Below the pieces are notes generated by a model. It had not been told where the DNA came from. It saw nothing but the letters and a program-made list of their open reading frames with translations, and did no database searches. The position numbers and the translations under genes are program-made. A DNA stretch of 64,000 bases from DATHZQ01 sp965216945 (GTDB lineage: Bacteria; Actinomycetota; Acidimicrobiia; Spongiisociales; UBA5794), in assembly GCA_965216945.1 (NCBI GenBank), contig CBDCGU010000003.1:2356001-2420000 (forward strand), read 5' to 3'. This document shows, piece by piece, positions 32,983-41,267 of the stretch (positions within the stretch are counted from its first letter, which is position 1; every line of letters starts with the position of its first letter).

Positions 32983-33540
32983 CGGTGCGACTGGGCGCCT
33001 GAGCCCTGAGGCTGGTATGGGGCGCCCAGCCGCGCCACACCCATGTCGCCGGATCGGGGGAACAGGCCCGGCGCACATCGGGAAGCGTGACTCGGTCACG
33101 GCATGCTGCTGGCTCTTGCCTTTGTGGCTCCTTTAGCGGTAGTGCGATGGGGTGCCTGGGCCGTGGAGGTCTGTTGGGGGGCACCCGATCGCACCGCCGC
33201 GTGACGCCGAGGTTTGGGGAATGGGCCCCCCGGCGACATCGAGGATTCGTCATGAATCCAGACAGAGCGGTACGACTGGGCGCCTGGGCCGTGGAGGTTG
33301 GTGGGGTGGCGCCCAGTCGCACCGCGTTCTCGCGCAACCGAGGGGGGAATGAGGCCCCCGGTTGACACGGAGCAGATCTCGTCTCTGTCAAAGAGCCGGC
33401 GGTTCGACCGGGCGTCCTGCCGTGGAGGTTGGTGTCGAGCGCCCGGTCGGACCGCCAATGTTCCGGAGCTTGGGAAAGCGTCCCGCGCTCCAACCAGTAC
33501 TTGTCGGCAAGCAGAGTCGGGTTCACGGATTTTCGAGATT
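32983..33540. repeat. Array of four structured ~131-bp units with covarying hairpins
   Basis: Units begin at 32983, 33137, 33268 and 33400, each with CGGT. In each unit hairpin A has a stem of about 15 bp around a 20-25-base loop holding TGGAGGT or TGAGGCT. Hairpin B follows: CGCCGG/CCGGCG-like in units 1 and 2, CAACCG/CGGTTG in unit 3, GGAGC/GCTCC in unit 4. Stem sequences differ between copies but pairing is kept, so the structure appears selected. No ORF is conserved across units. The strand cannot be decided from G-U pairs. The array fills the gap between ispD and the secreted crystallin-like gene. Confidence 0.75.
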
Positions 33541-33591
33541 TTTGTGATCGCACCGAGCGGCGCGGTGCGGCATGAGCTCCCGGTTCGACGC

Positions 33592-33605
33592 AAAATCGCG
33601 ATTTT
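33592..33605. promoter_or_regulatory. 14-bp perfect palindrome AAAATCGCGATTTT
   Basis: A perfect, unusually AT-flanked palindrome 62 bp upstream of the crystallin-like gene's start codon. A second inverted repeat, CGCACCG/CGGTGCG, lies just before it (33550-33570). This is a candidate operator or promoter element for the secreted protein gene. Confidence 0.4.
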
Positions 33606-33667
33606 TCGTGAACTTGTCACGCTCCGAGGCCAATACCTCAGTAGCGCACACCCCAATGGAGGTTGGT

Positions 33668-34258
33668 ATGGATTTGCGTGGTGGGGCCCTGACGACTCAG
33701 CGCGCCCTGATCTTGTCCGTGGTCGTTCTGGCCGCCGTGCTGGTCGTGGCAATCCCGGCGAATGCGGAGCGGTCTCGCTCCAACGCGGTGGAAGGCGGTG
33801 AACAGCACTGCGTCGCGGCAGTCACGGGGCAGGCGGAGGACGGGGAGATGACCCTCGGTCCCGAGACCTGCTACGGCACCTTCGCCGAGGCGATGGCCGA
33901 TGTGTCGGCGGGGACGGTGACTCTCGATCTCGACACGGCCGGTTCGGCAGTGTTCGACGACGAGCTCGTCGGCACCCTCGCCGCAAGCTTCACCCTGGGT
34001 ATCCACTATGACGGCTACGGCGGTTCCGGAAGCTCTATCAGCATCACCGGCACGAGTTGCAGCGGCGGCTACTGGAACGCCTACGGATTCTGGTCCAACC
34101 GGATCTCGTCCTCTTTCAACGGCTGCTATCACCTGCGCCACTACGACGGCTACTCGAAGACGGGTGGCTCCTACAACACGTACGGTGGCGGGCAGATCGA
34201 CAACATCTACGGGTGGATGAACAACCGGACGAACTCGGTCGCCTACTACTCCTGGTAA
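33668..34258 (+). CDS. Secreted beta/gamma-crystallin-fold (inhibitor-like) protein
   Basis: A 196-residue exported protein. Signal sequence RALILSVVVLAAVLVVAIPANA ends near residue 33 (cleavage after ANA). The C-terminal ~85 residues repeat the secreted actinobacterial crystallin pattern: GIHYDGYGGSGSSISITG, C..GYWNAYGFWSNRISSSF, YNTYGGGQIDNIYGWMNNRT. Similar proteins include peptidase inhibitors and calcium-binding spore or surface proteins. The ATG at 33668 follows GGAGG by six bases. That ribosome-site sequence recurs in the loops of the hairpin array upstream. Confidence 0.75.
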   Translation: MDLRGGALTTQRALILSVVVLAAVLVVAIPANAERSRSNAVEGGEQHCVAAVTGQAEDGEMTLGPETCYGTFAEAMADVSAGTVTLDLDTAGSAVFDDELVGTLAASFTLGIHYDGYGGSGSSISITGTSCSGGYWNAYGFWSNRISSSFNGCYHLRHYDGYSKTGGSYNTYGGGQIDNIYGWMNNRTNSVAYYSW

Positions 34259-34273
34259 GGACATCGAGCGTGT

Positions 34274-34302
34274 GCCCCGGGAGCCTTCGAGGTTCCCGGG
34301 GC
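34274..34302 (+). terminator. Terminator hairpin after the crystallin-like gene
   Basis: GCCCCGGGA (34274-34282) and TCCCGGGGC (34294-34302) form a 9-bp stem with an 11-base loop, 15 bases after the stop codon. Confidence 0.65.
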
Positions 34303-34334
34303 CAACTGATGCTCCCCGCTAGCGTCGAAGGTCC

Positions 34335-34922
34335 GTGGTAGCGGACCGCACCGACGCGGAGATCATCGCCGAGTCCCTCGAAGACGGGGCGGCGTTCGGC
34401 GAGATTTTCGAACGCCACCACGACTCGATCTTCCGGTACGTCGCACGACGGGTCGACACGTCGACTGCCGGCGATCTGGCGGCGGACGTGTTCGTGATCG
34501 CGTTCAGTCTCCGTCACCGCTACGACCTCTCAGCTCCCAACGGTCGGCCGTGGCTCTACGGCATAGCCCGCAATCTCGTGCGGGACCATCGCCGGCGGGG
34601 CGGGAGAGCCTCGGCGGCGTACCTGCGATTCGCTCTCGATGCCGACACGACCCATCCCGGCCCCGAGGCAGAGGCGGAGGCTCGTCTCCGCGTGGAGCAG
34701 CTACGGCGGGCTTTGAAGAAGTTGAACGAGCGCGACGCCGAGGCGCTGATCATGTATGCCGTCGATGGCATGGAGTACGGCGAGATCGCACAGGCGTTGG
34801 GCCTCAAGCTCGGCACCGTGAAGTCGTCGATCAATCGGGCGAGGCGGAAAATCGGTGAACTCGTCGACACCGACCGGCCAATAACCGGATGGGGGTCGAA
34901 CACACGAGGAGACGTCACGTGA
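34335..34922 (+). CDS. ECF RNA polymerase sigma factor
   Basis: A 195-residue sigma factor. Region 2 reads FGEIFERHHDSIFRYVARRV and ADVFVIAFSLRHRYD with RPWLYGIARNLVRDHRRR. Region 4 reads LNERDAEALIMYAVDGMEYG and GLKLGTVKSSINRARRKIG. It overlaps the next gene (GTGA), which encodes a single-span membrane protein, the usual sigma/anti-sigma layout. The GTG start has only a weak ribosome site (GAAGG). Confidence 0.92.
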   Translation: MVADRTDAEIIAESLEDGAAFGEIFERHHDSIFRYVARRVDTSTAGDLAADVFVIAFSLRHRYDLSAPNGRPWLYGIARNLVRDHRRRGGRASAAYLRFALDADTTHPGPEAEAEARLRVEQLRRALKKLNERDAEALIMYAVDGMEYGEIAQALGLKLGTVKSSINRARRKIGELVDTDRPITGWGSNTRGDVT

Positions 34923-35932
34923 GCTACGAGGATCACCCCGTCGACACGCTGCTGCGTGCGCTGGCGGTGGATCCAGGCCCGACATATGCCGACGTCCTCA
35001 CCGGACGCCGGGCGTTGGAGGCCGCGATCGCAGCCGGCGTCGCCGCACCGGGTCGGGCGCTGCCGCACCGCCGCTGGCTGCCATCGAACTGGCTGCGCCA
35101 TGCCTCGGCCGGTGCGGTCGCGGCTGCCGTTCTCATCGCGGTGGTTGTCGGCGCCGGCGTTCTCAGACCCGAGCCCGTTACCGCACTCGGCGAGCTGGCG
35201 CAGGTCGCCGAGCGCGCCGAGGCCGTCTCCGCAGGTCGGGGCGAGTACACGTACACCCGTGCATCCGAGATCGCACCTCGTTTCGTGGATCGTGCCGATC
35301 TCGGTCTGGAGGGCACCGGGCAAGTCGTCTACCTCGTACCCACCGAGCGCGAGCGATGGCTGGCGAGCGACGGTGTGATCATCGAGGCGACGACATATGG
35401 GGATCCGGCGTTCTTCGATGCCGCGGCTGAGGCAGCATACGAAGCCGTTGGCATGGCGGAACGGGACCAAATCGGCCAGACCGTGGTCTCGGAGTATCGG
35501 AGCACAGATTCGATCCTCGACCAGCGGGCTTGGCCGAGCGACCCTGGTGCGTTGCTCGTTGCGTTGCGCTCCCAAGTGTCCAGCGAGGGCAATCCGATCG
35601 CCGAAACGGCGGCGATCGTCGAACTCGCCGCCGAGCTGCTCTCAGAGACGAACGCCGCACCAGGCCTGCGAGCTGCGGTCATCGAGGTGCTCGACGAGCT
35701 TGGTCTCGAGGTTGTCGAACGATCCAACGGAGCTGCGGTGGTCGTCGGGGTCGAATACGTGGACACGGTGCCAGTACGCCGGGAGTTGGTCTTCGACGGT
35801 GATGCGAACCTCGTCGCAGAGCGTGTGGTGCTGATCGATGGCGACTCATCTGTCGGCATCCCGGCCGGTGCGGTCCTCGAACAATCGACGTTCGAGCCGG
35901 TGCGCACGGTCGATTCGGTGGATCTTCCCTGA
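34919..35932 (+). CDS. Putative membrane anti-sigma-like protein
   Basis: A 337-residue protein with a cytoplasmic N-terminus of about 58 residues, one membrane span (ASAGAVAAAVLIAVVVGAGV) and a large outer domain (LGELAQVAERAEAVSAGRGE, then YTYTRASEIAP). It resembles CU044_5270-type proteins that commonly sit downstream of ECF sigma genes. The GTG start overlaps the sigma stop, with GAGGAG upstream. No zinc-binding anti-sigma HxxxCxxC motif is visible in the N-terminus, so the anti-sigma role rests on context. Confidence 0.7.
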   Translation: MSYEDHPVDTLLRALAVDPGPTYADVLTGRRALEAAIAAGVAAPGRALPHRRWLPSNWLRHASAGAVAAAVLIAVVVGAGVLRPEPVTALGELAQVAERAEAVSAGRGEYTYTRASEIAPRFVDRADLGLEGTGQVVYLVPTERERWLASDGVIIEATTYGDPAFFDAAAEAAYEAVGMAERDQIGQTVVSEYRSTDSILDQRAWPSDPGALLVALRSQVSSEGNPIAETAAIVELAAELLSETNAAPGLRAAVIEVLDELGLEVVERSNGAAVVVGVEYVDTVPVRRELVFDGDANLVAERVVLIDGDSSVGIPAGAVLEQSTFEPVRTVDSVDLP

Positions 35933-35960
35933 GCGGCTCACCGGTCAGGAACGGACGACG

Positions 35961-37838
35961 TCACGCTTCGGCGAGGAAGCTCCGCACGCGTTCCGTGATG
36001 GCGTCGGCCCCCAAACCCAACTCGTCGAGGATGCGGGCCTGGTTGCCGAAGCGCAGGAACCGGTCGGGGACACCCAGGGTGCGCACCCGGCCGGCGAGTC
36101 CATGCGGTGCGAGCTGTTCCAACACGCCGGCTCCGAAGCCCCCGATGCCCACGTTGTCCTCGATCGTCACGACCAGGTCGTGGGCGGCCGCCCACTCGAC
36201 GAGGCGGGCATCCATCGGTTTCACCCAGCGGGCGTTGACGACCGTGCTCGACACACCGGTCTCCGACAGCGCTGCCGCTGCCTTGGTTGCGGCCTCGACG
36301 GGCTTGCCGCTTGCCAGCAAGAGCACGTCGTCGCCACGGTCGATGACCTCCCACTCCCCAAATCCGACCTCGGGCACCGGCAGGGCGGGAATCGAAGCAG
36401 CGGTGCCCTTGGGGAACCGAACGGCGACCGGCCCGTCGTGGGCCAGTGCGGTCTCGAGCAACGCACACAACTCGGTCTCGTTGGCGGGAGCGGCGATCGA
36501 CATGCCGGGGATCATCCGCAGGTAGGACAAGTCGAAGACGCCGTGGTGCGAGGCGCCGTCCGGGCCGGTGACGCCGGCGCGGTCCAGGACGAAGGTCACA
36601 TTGAGGTCGTGCATGGCCACGTCGAGCATCACCTGATCAAAGGCGCGCTGGAGGAAGCTCGAGTAGATACAGACGACCGGTCGCCGTCCTGCCATGGCGA
36701 GACCGGCTGCAAAGGTGACAGCATGCTGCTCGGAGATGCCGACGTCGAAGACCCGGTCCGGGTGGCTGATCGCCATCGGGCTGAGACCGGTCGATGACTC
36801 CATCGCTGCGGTCACCGCAACGATGTCGTCCGCCCGCTCGGCAGCGTGCGCCAACGCCTCGCCAAACACGTCCGTGTAGTAGACCTGCCGGAGTGTCGGC
36901 GCACCCGTGGCGATGTCGAACTTGCCCACGCCGTGGAGTTTGTCCCGTTCGTCCTCTATGGCGGGGCCGTAGCCCCGACCCTTGTCGGTGACGACGTGGA
37001 TGACGACCGGCTCGTCGATCTCCCGAGCGCGGTGGAACGTCTCTTCGAGGAGAGGCAGGTCGTGGCCGTCGATGGGACCGGCGTACTTCAGATCGAGAAC
37101 ATCGAAGAAAGTCGACGGCTGGAGCATCTGCTTGACGCTCTCCTTGATCCTGCGCGCGGTCTCGTCTGCTTGCTCGCCGACGAACGGGAGATGGCGCAAG
37201 CCGGAGCCGATGGCCTTCTTCGTCGACTCATAGTGGCGGTCGAGCCGGAGCCGGGTCAGGTGCTTGGCGAGGCCGCCAACGGTCGGCGCATACGAACGCC
37301 CGTTGTCGTTGAGCACGATGATCAGCTTCTCCGGACGCACCTGCGCAATGTGGTTCAACGCCTCGTAGGCCATGCCGCCGGTGAGCGCACCGTCGCCGAT
37401 GACGGCGATCGTGTAGCCGGCCCGATCGCTCAGTGACAGGCCCAGGGCGTAGCTGAGTGACGTCGATGCGTGGCTGTTCTCCACCCAGTCGTGATCGCTC
37501 TCTTCGCGGCTCGGGTAGCCGGACAGTCCAAAGTCTCGTCGCAGCTCGGGGAAGCGGTCGGCCCTGCCGGTGAGGATCTTGTGCACGTAGGCCTGGTGCC
37601 CGACGTCCCAGATGATCGCATCCTCGGGGCTGTCGAAGGCGCGGTGGAGTGCGATCGTGAGCTCCACGACACCCAGATTCGGCGAGAGGTGGCCCCCCGT
37701 CTCGGACATGATGGTCACGAGGTAGTCGCGGATGTCGTCAGAGAGATCGGCGAGCTCCTCCGGACTCATTCCGGCGAGATCGGCAGGGAGATCGAGGCCC
37801 GCGAGACGATCAGGCAGGCGATGTGGAATCGGAGGCAA
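35961..37838 (-). CDS. dxs: 1-deoxy-D-xylulose-5-phosphate synthase
   Basis: A 625-residue thiamine enzyme condensing pyruvate and glyceraldehyde-3-phosphate, first step of the MEP pathway. Visible are VIWDVGHQAYVHKILTGR, ThDP motif IGDGALTGGMAYEALN, VLNDNGRSYAPTVGGL and FVLDRAGVTGPDGASHHGV. The start codon is TTG at 37838, with AGGAG seven bases upstream and no ATG alternative that keeps the conserved N-terminus. The gene is separated from the next plus-strand feature by a hairpin. Confidence 0.95.
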   Translation of the reverse strand: MPPIPHRLPDRLAGLDLPADLAGMSPEELADLSDDIRDYLVTIMSETGGHLSPNLGVVELTIALHRAFDSPEDAIIWDVGHQAYVHKILTGRADRFPELRRDFGLSGYPSREESDHDWVENSHASTSLSYALGLSLSDRAGYTIAVIGDGALTGGMAYEALNHIAQVRPEKLIIVLNDNGRSYAPTVGGLAKHLTRLRLDRHYESTKKAIGSGLRHLPFVGEQADETARRIKESVKQMLQPSTFFDVLDLKYAGPIDGHDLPLLEETFHRAREIDEPVVIHVVTDKGRGYGPAIEDERDKLHGVGKFDIATGAPTLRQVYYTDVFGEALAHAAERADDIVAVTAAMESSTGLSPMAISHPDRVFDVGISEQHAVTFAAGLAMAGRRPVVCIYSSFLQRAFDQVMLDVAMHDLNVTFVLDRAGVTGPDGASHHGVFDLSYLRMIPGMSIAAPANETELCALLETALAHDGPVAVRFPKGTAASIPALPVPEVGFGEWEVIDRGDDVLLLASGKPVEAATKAAAALSETGVSSTVVNARWVKPMDARLVEWAAAHDLVVTIEDNVGIGGFGAGVLEQLAPHGLAGRVRTLGVPDRFLRFGNQARILDELGLGADAITERVRSFLAEA

Positions 37839-37910
37839 CTGGCGGCTCCTCGGATGCGGTCGGTGCAGACCTCAGCTTGCCACAGCTGAAGCGGCAAGGG
37901 CGAGTCGGCG

Positions 37911-37950
37911 CCCGGTGCGGGGAGTGTGGATGCGTGTTCCCCGCACCGGG
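37911..37950. promoter_or_regulatory. 12-bp GC hairpin in the dxs upstream region
   Basis: CCCGGTGCGGGG (37911-37922) and CCCCGCACCGGG (37939-37950) pair perfectly around a 16-base loop. It lies 73 bp upstream of the dxs start and well before the small peptide gene. The rest of 37839-38201 holds several weaker stems, but I matched no known riboswitch. Confidence 0.5.
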
Positions 37951-38201
37951 TCGCCATCATGCTGTCGCCGCATGAGCCGGAGCTGAGCCGCACCTGAAGG
38001 CGATGCGAGACTCCGGGAGAACCCTCTGATTCCCGCAACCGCTCCGCCGTGCGGGGATTCATCACTTTTGTCGACGACCATGTCCCGGTGGGATGGCATC
38101 CTTTCCATCAGGTAGGGCTTGTGGTAGGACTCCACGGGCCACGGTTAGCGCTCCGGCGGCGGGTAGGAGCCTTCGGGTCGCAAGTGGAAAGGAACAGCAT
38201 C

Positions 38202-38279
38202 ATGCTGAATCTCTGGAGCAAGTTCCAGGCGTGGAAGGCCACTCAGAAGGGCGCCACGATGGTGGAGCCGACTCCGTAG
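38202..38279 (+). CDS. 25-aa peptide resembling an Flp-prepilin leader without a pilin body
   Basis: The ATG is preceded by AAAGGA at a seven-base spacing, and the frame encodes MLNLWSKFQAWKATQKGA followed by TMVEPTP and a stop. Flp (type IVb) prepilins begin with such a basic leader ending in G/A, then T-x-VEY and a long hydrophobic helix. Here the frame stops right after the processing-site region, and no hydrophobic helix exists in any frame downstream. A strong terminator follows 32 bp later, so the unit looks like a deliberate mini-gene or a cleanly truncated pilin. Confidence 0.55.
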   Translation: MLNLWSKFQAWKATQKGATMVEPTP

Positions 38280-38310
38280 TTCGACACATCCGATCAGGAT
38301 CTCTTCAGAG

Positions 38311-38340
38311 GAAGGGGGTGCCGAGAGGCACCCCCTTCCT
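38311..38340 (+). terminator. Strong rho-independent terminator
   Basis: A 13-bp perfect stem (38311-38323 with 38328-38340) around GAGA, followed by TTTCGTCTT. It serves the 25-aa peptide gene and may also stop the convergent ltrA transcript. Confidence 0.85.
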
Positions 38341-38403
38341 TTCGTCTTGCAGGCGTGCGCCCAGGATCGCCGGCACGAGGCCGAGCCGTCGGCCGCAACC
38401 AGA

Positions 38404-39567
38404 TCAGCGTTCGGTGAGGTCGCCCACGATCACGAGATCGATGGCGATCTGGGCGGCGAGAATCAACGTCACCACTGCGAGGAGGACGATCGCCGACCAC
38501 CCTCCGCTGATTGCACCCACGACCAGGGCGACGGCAGCGGCGACGAACCGCACGACGGCTTGCTTCCGGTCGCGTTCGTCCTCGCCGCGGTCGGTTGCGA
38601 GGAGGATTGCCGCCATCGCCACCATCGCTCCGGCGATCCCGATGGTGACGATCCAGCGACCGACTTCCGGCTCTTGCGTGACCAGGAACTCCATGCCGAT
38701 GCCGGTGGCCGTCAGCGAGATGGCCAGGGGGAGATGGCTGAAGATCCATACGGTGGGGCGCCATGCCTTCACCTGCTCCACGTTCCGGCGTACCACCTTG
38801 CCGTGGGCGTTCTCGAAGTACAGCCACCACAGCGCCGATGCCGCAACCACGCCGATGACGGTGGCGACGGTCGCCCTCGCCTCCCACCCCTCGTGGGCCA
38901 AACCGGCGACGATGGCGGCGATCGGCTCGCCGAGCACCAAGATGGTGAACAGGCCAAAGCGCTCCGGTAGGTGGTTGACGTCGAGCGGTACCTTCGCCTG
39001 CTCGCGACGGTTGATCCAGGGCGTGGCGAAGTCGACGGCCATGCCCATACCCCAGATGAGGAACCGCCAGGGGCTGGGTACCCAGATCGAGACGAGCCAG
39101 ATGAGCCCACCGATGCTGAAGCCCTGCAGGTAGCCCTTGACGAGTTTGCGGGTAGGTGCGACGTGCCGGTAGGCACGTGTGTACATGGCGATGAGCACGA
39201 TGCGGGCAAGCACGTACGCGGCGGCGAATGCAGCCATGGAGTCGGCGATATCGCCTGAGATGCTCGCTGCCATCAAGGCGATGGTGATGATCTGGGCGAT
39301 GGCGAGGAGGCGTTGACCGAGATCGTTGGTGTCGTACCTGTCGGCGTAGAACGTGAACTGGGCCCAGGCGTACCAGAGCGGGATGAACAGCCCGATGTAG
39401 CCGAGGACACCCTGCCAGCTGTGGTCGACGAGGAGGCGATGGCCGAGCTGGGCGACGGCCACGACGAAGACGAGGTCGTAGAACAGCTCGAGCCAGGTGA
39501 CCCTGTGCTCTTCGGCCTCGGTCTCTACCGTCCGCAAGCGAGGCGGGCGCAGGCCCGTCAATCGCAT
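38404..39567 (-). CDS. LtrA family membrane protein (low temperature requirement A)
   Basis: A 387-residue protein with about ten hydrophobic segments. The family hallmark VTWLELFYDLVFVVAVAQLG is near the N-terminus; WYAWAQFTFYADRYDTNDL, HLPERFGLFTILVLGEPIAA and ALWWLYFENAHG are also typical. Function is poorly known (first linked to growth of Listeria at low temperature). The ATG at 39567 has AAGGGA six bases upstream. The long frame continuing to 40584 is a shadow of the MBL gene. Confidence 0.9.
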   Translation of the reverse strand: MRLTGLRPPRLRTVETEAEEHRVTWLELFYDLVFVVAVAQLGHRLLVDHSWQGVLGYIGLFIPLWYAWAQFTFYADRYDTNDLGQRLLAIAQIITIALMAASISGDIADSMAAFAAAYVLARIVLIAMYTRAYRHVAPTRKLVKGYLQGFSIGGLIWLVSIWVPSPWRFLIWGMGMAVDFATPWINRREQAKVPLDVNHLPERFGLFTILVLGEPIAAIVAGLAHEGWEARATVATVIGVVAASALWWLYFENAHGKVVRRNVEQVKAWRPTVWIFSHLPLAISLTATGIGMEFLVTQEPEVGRWIVTIGIAGAMVAMAAILLATDRGEDERDRKQAVVRFVAAAVALVVGAISGGWSAIVLLAVVTLILAAQIAIDLVIVGDLTER

Positions 39568-39642
39568 CCGCATTCCCTTCTCTCGTGCGATCGATGCCGC
39601 CGGGGAGCCTACCCCCGGGCCGACGTGGTGTAGCGTCCCATC

Positions 39643-40461
39643 ATGGCCGATCGCCATCTCGTAGTTCACGGAGCGCGCGGGTCGATCCCGTCCCCGAGCC
39701 GCAACCGTCTCAGGTACGGTGGAAACACGACCTGCTTCATCGTCGATACCGAGTCGGGGGAGCCGCTCATCATCGACGCAGGCACCGGGTTGGCCTTCGC
39801 CGAAGACCCGCAGGGGGATGCCCCGACCCACTACCACCTCGTGATCACGCATTACCACCTCGACCATCTGCTCGGCCTGCAGTCGTTCCGTCCTTTCTTC
39901 GAGGAAGGAGTCCGTTTCACGTTCTACGGCATGACGCCCGAAAGGGGCACGATCGAGGAGGCCATTGCCGGCGTGTTCGCCTCGCCATGGTTCCCGGTGC
40001 AGCTCCCCGACATCCCATCGCAGCGGGACTACGTCGAGCTGGATGATCAGCCGTTCGAGGTAGCCGGCGTCACCTTGTCGACGACGCCGCTGCGTCATCC
40101 GCAGGGCGTTGTCGCCTACCGCCTCGAACGCGGAGTTCGCAGCATTGTCATCGCCACCGATCACGAGGCAGACCGTGGTCGGTTCGACGCCGATCTCGTC
40201 GACCTGAGCCGGGGTGCCGACGTTCTCATCCATGATGCCCAGTACACGCCTGAGGAGCTGGCGACGCTCTATGACGGTTGGGGCCACAGCACGTGGCAGG
40301 ATGCGGTGAGGGTCGCCAACGAGGCCGGTGTGCGCCTTCTGGTCCTGACCAGCCACGACCCGTATCGCACGGATGAGGGAGTCGACGAGATCGTGGCGGC
40401 CGCCAAAGCCGAGTTTCCCGACGTCATCGGCGCCTTCGAGGGCCTCTCCCTTCCATTGTGA
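39643..40461 (+). CDS. MBL-fold metallo-hydrolase
   Basis: A 272-residue metallo-beta-lactamase-fold protein. The zinc motif is VITHYHLDHLLG (HxHxDH). Other ligands are likely the His in TTPLRHPQG, Asp in IATDHEADRG and His in LTSHDPYR. The opening VVHGARGSIPSPSRNRLRYG is like that of small phosphodiesterase or PqqB-like relatives. It probably hydrolyses a phosphoester; the substrate is unknown. It is divergent from ltrA, with 75 bp between starts. Confidence 0.88.
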   Translation: MADRHLVVHGARGSIPSPSRNRLRYGGNTTCFIVDTESGEPLIIDAGTGLAFAEDPQGDAPTHYHLVITHYHLDHLLGLQSFRPFFEEGVRFTFYGMTPERGTIEEAIAGVFASPWFPVQLPDIPSQRDYVELDDQPFEVAGVTLSTTPLRHPQGVVAYRLERGVRSIVIATDHEADRGRFDADLVDLSRGADVLIHDAQYTPEELATLYDGWGHSTWQDAVRVANEAGVRLLVLTSHDPYRTDEGVDEIVAAAKAEFPDVIGAFEGLSLPL

Positions 40462-40670
40462 TCGACTGATCCGTCGTGGTGGCTGGGCGCTCGTGCTGCC
40501 GCCACAGCCACGATTCTGGAGGGGGCGCCGGATGCTCTCGTACCTGGAAGTCCTTGTGCCGCAGGGCTTTCCCGAGCCGGCCACCCGGGAGGCGGCGTGC
40601 GCTGATCCAGCCCTAACCCCGCGCTAACCCCCGTGTGCGACGGTGACGCTGAGCGCAAAGGAACAGTGTC

Positions 40671-41267
40671 ATGGATCACCCCGAATCTCCGCACGTCGTC
40701 CCGACAACCGCCCAACTTCACGAGGCGGCCATGTCCGGCTCGCAAGCTGCGTGGTCGGCGCTCGTCGACCGCTACAACCGGCTGGTGTGGAAGGTCGTGC
40801 GGGGCTTTCGCCTCGAGCAGACCCTTGCCGAGGACGTCGTGCAACTCACATGGACCCGTTTGGTGGAGCACCTGGGACGGATCCGCGATCCGGAGCGCAT
40901 CGGCGGGTGGCTGGCGACGACCGCCCGCAACGAGGCGCTGGCCGTGCTGCGACGCAGGCAGCGTTTGTCGCCGATCGGTGGCGCCGAGGATCTCGAGTCG
41001 ATGGCGGTGTGGCTCGACCCGGACGCAGTCATCGCAGAGGAGGAGCGAGCCCAGGTGAGCAGGGCGTTCGCCGGCTTGTGCCGGAGTGACCAGGAGCTGC
41101 TCTTGTTGCTGACCGCAGATCCGCCTCTGTCGTACGGGGAAGTCGCCGAGGCTCTGGACCGACCCATTGGCAGTATCGGCCCGAGCCGGGGTCGTGCGAT
41201 CGAACGGCTGCGCCGGGCGCTTGAGGCCGAGGGGCTACGCCCCGGGACGCTCGCCACCGCCTGCTGA
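40671..41267 (+). CDS. ECF RNA polymerase sigma factor
   Basis: A 198-residue sigma factor, the third in this window. Region 2: WSALVDRYNRLVWKVVRGF and AEDVVQLTWTRLVEHLGRI with GGWLATTARNEALAVLRR. Region 4: LCRSDQELLLLLTADPPLSY and the helix-turn-helix EALDRPIGSIGPSRGRAIERL. No anti-sigma gene follows; the next gene is convergent and overlaps by 33 bp. The ATG has AAAGGA upstream. Confidence 0.9.
   Translation: MDHPESPHVVPTTAQLHEAAMSGSQAAWSALVDRYNRLVWKVVRGFRLEQTLAEDVVQLTWTRLVEHLGRIRDPERIGGWLATTARNEALAVLRRRQRLSPIGGAEDLESMAVWLDPDAVIAEEERAQVSRAFAGLCRSDQELLLLLTADPPLSYGEVAEALDRPIGSIGPSRGRAIERLRRALEAEGLRPGTLATAC

Noticed and set aside
32983..33540. Hairpin array as integron attC sites or CRISPR
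   Set aside because: attC sites need conserved GTT/AAC core ends in every copy; only unit 3 has CAACC/GGTTG. CRISPR repeats would be short and identical; these units are 131 bp and diverged, and no cas or intI gene is present.
33298..33801. 167-aa ORF through the hairpin units and into the crystallin-like gene
   Set aside because: It spans hairpins and continues antiphase into the secreted protein gene; composition is Arg-rich shadow, with no conservation across units.
37839..38201. c-di-GMP or other known riboswitch before the Flp-like peptide
   Set aside because: Several stems exist, but none of the conserved core sequences of classes I know could be matched by eye.
38404..40584. 726-aa ORF containing LtrA
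   Set aside because: Everything upstream of 39573 is antisense to the MBL hydrolase gene; the LtrA motif and a ribosome site fix the start at 39567.
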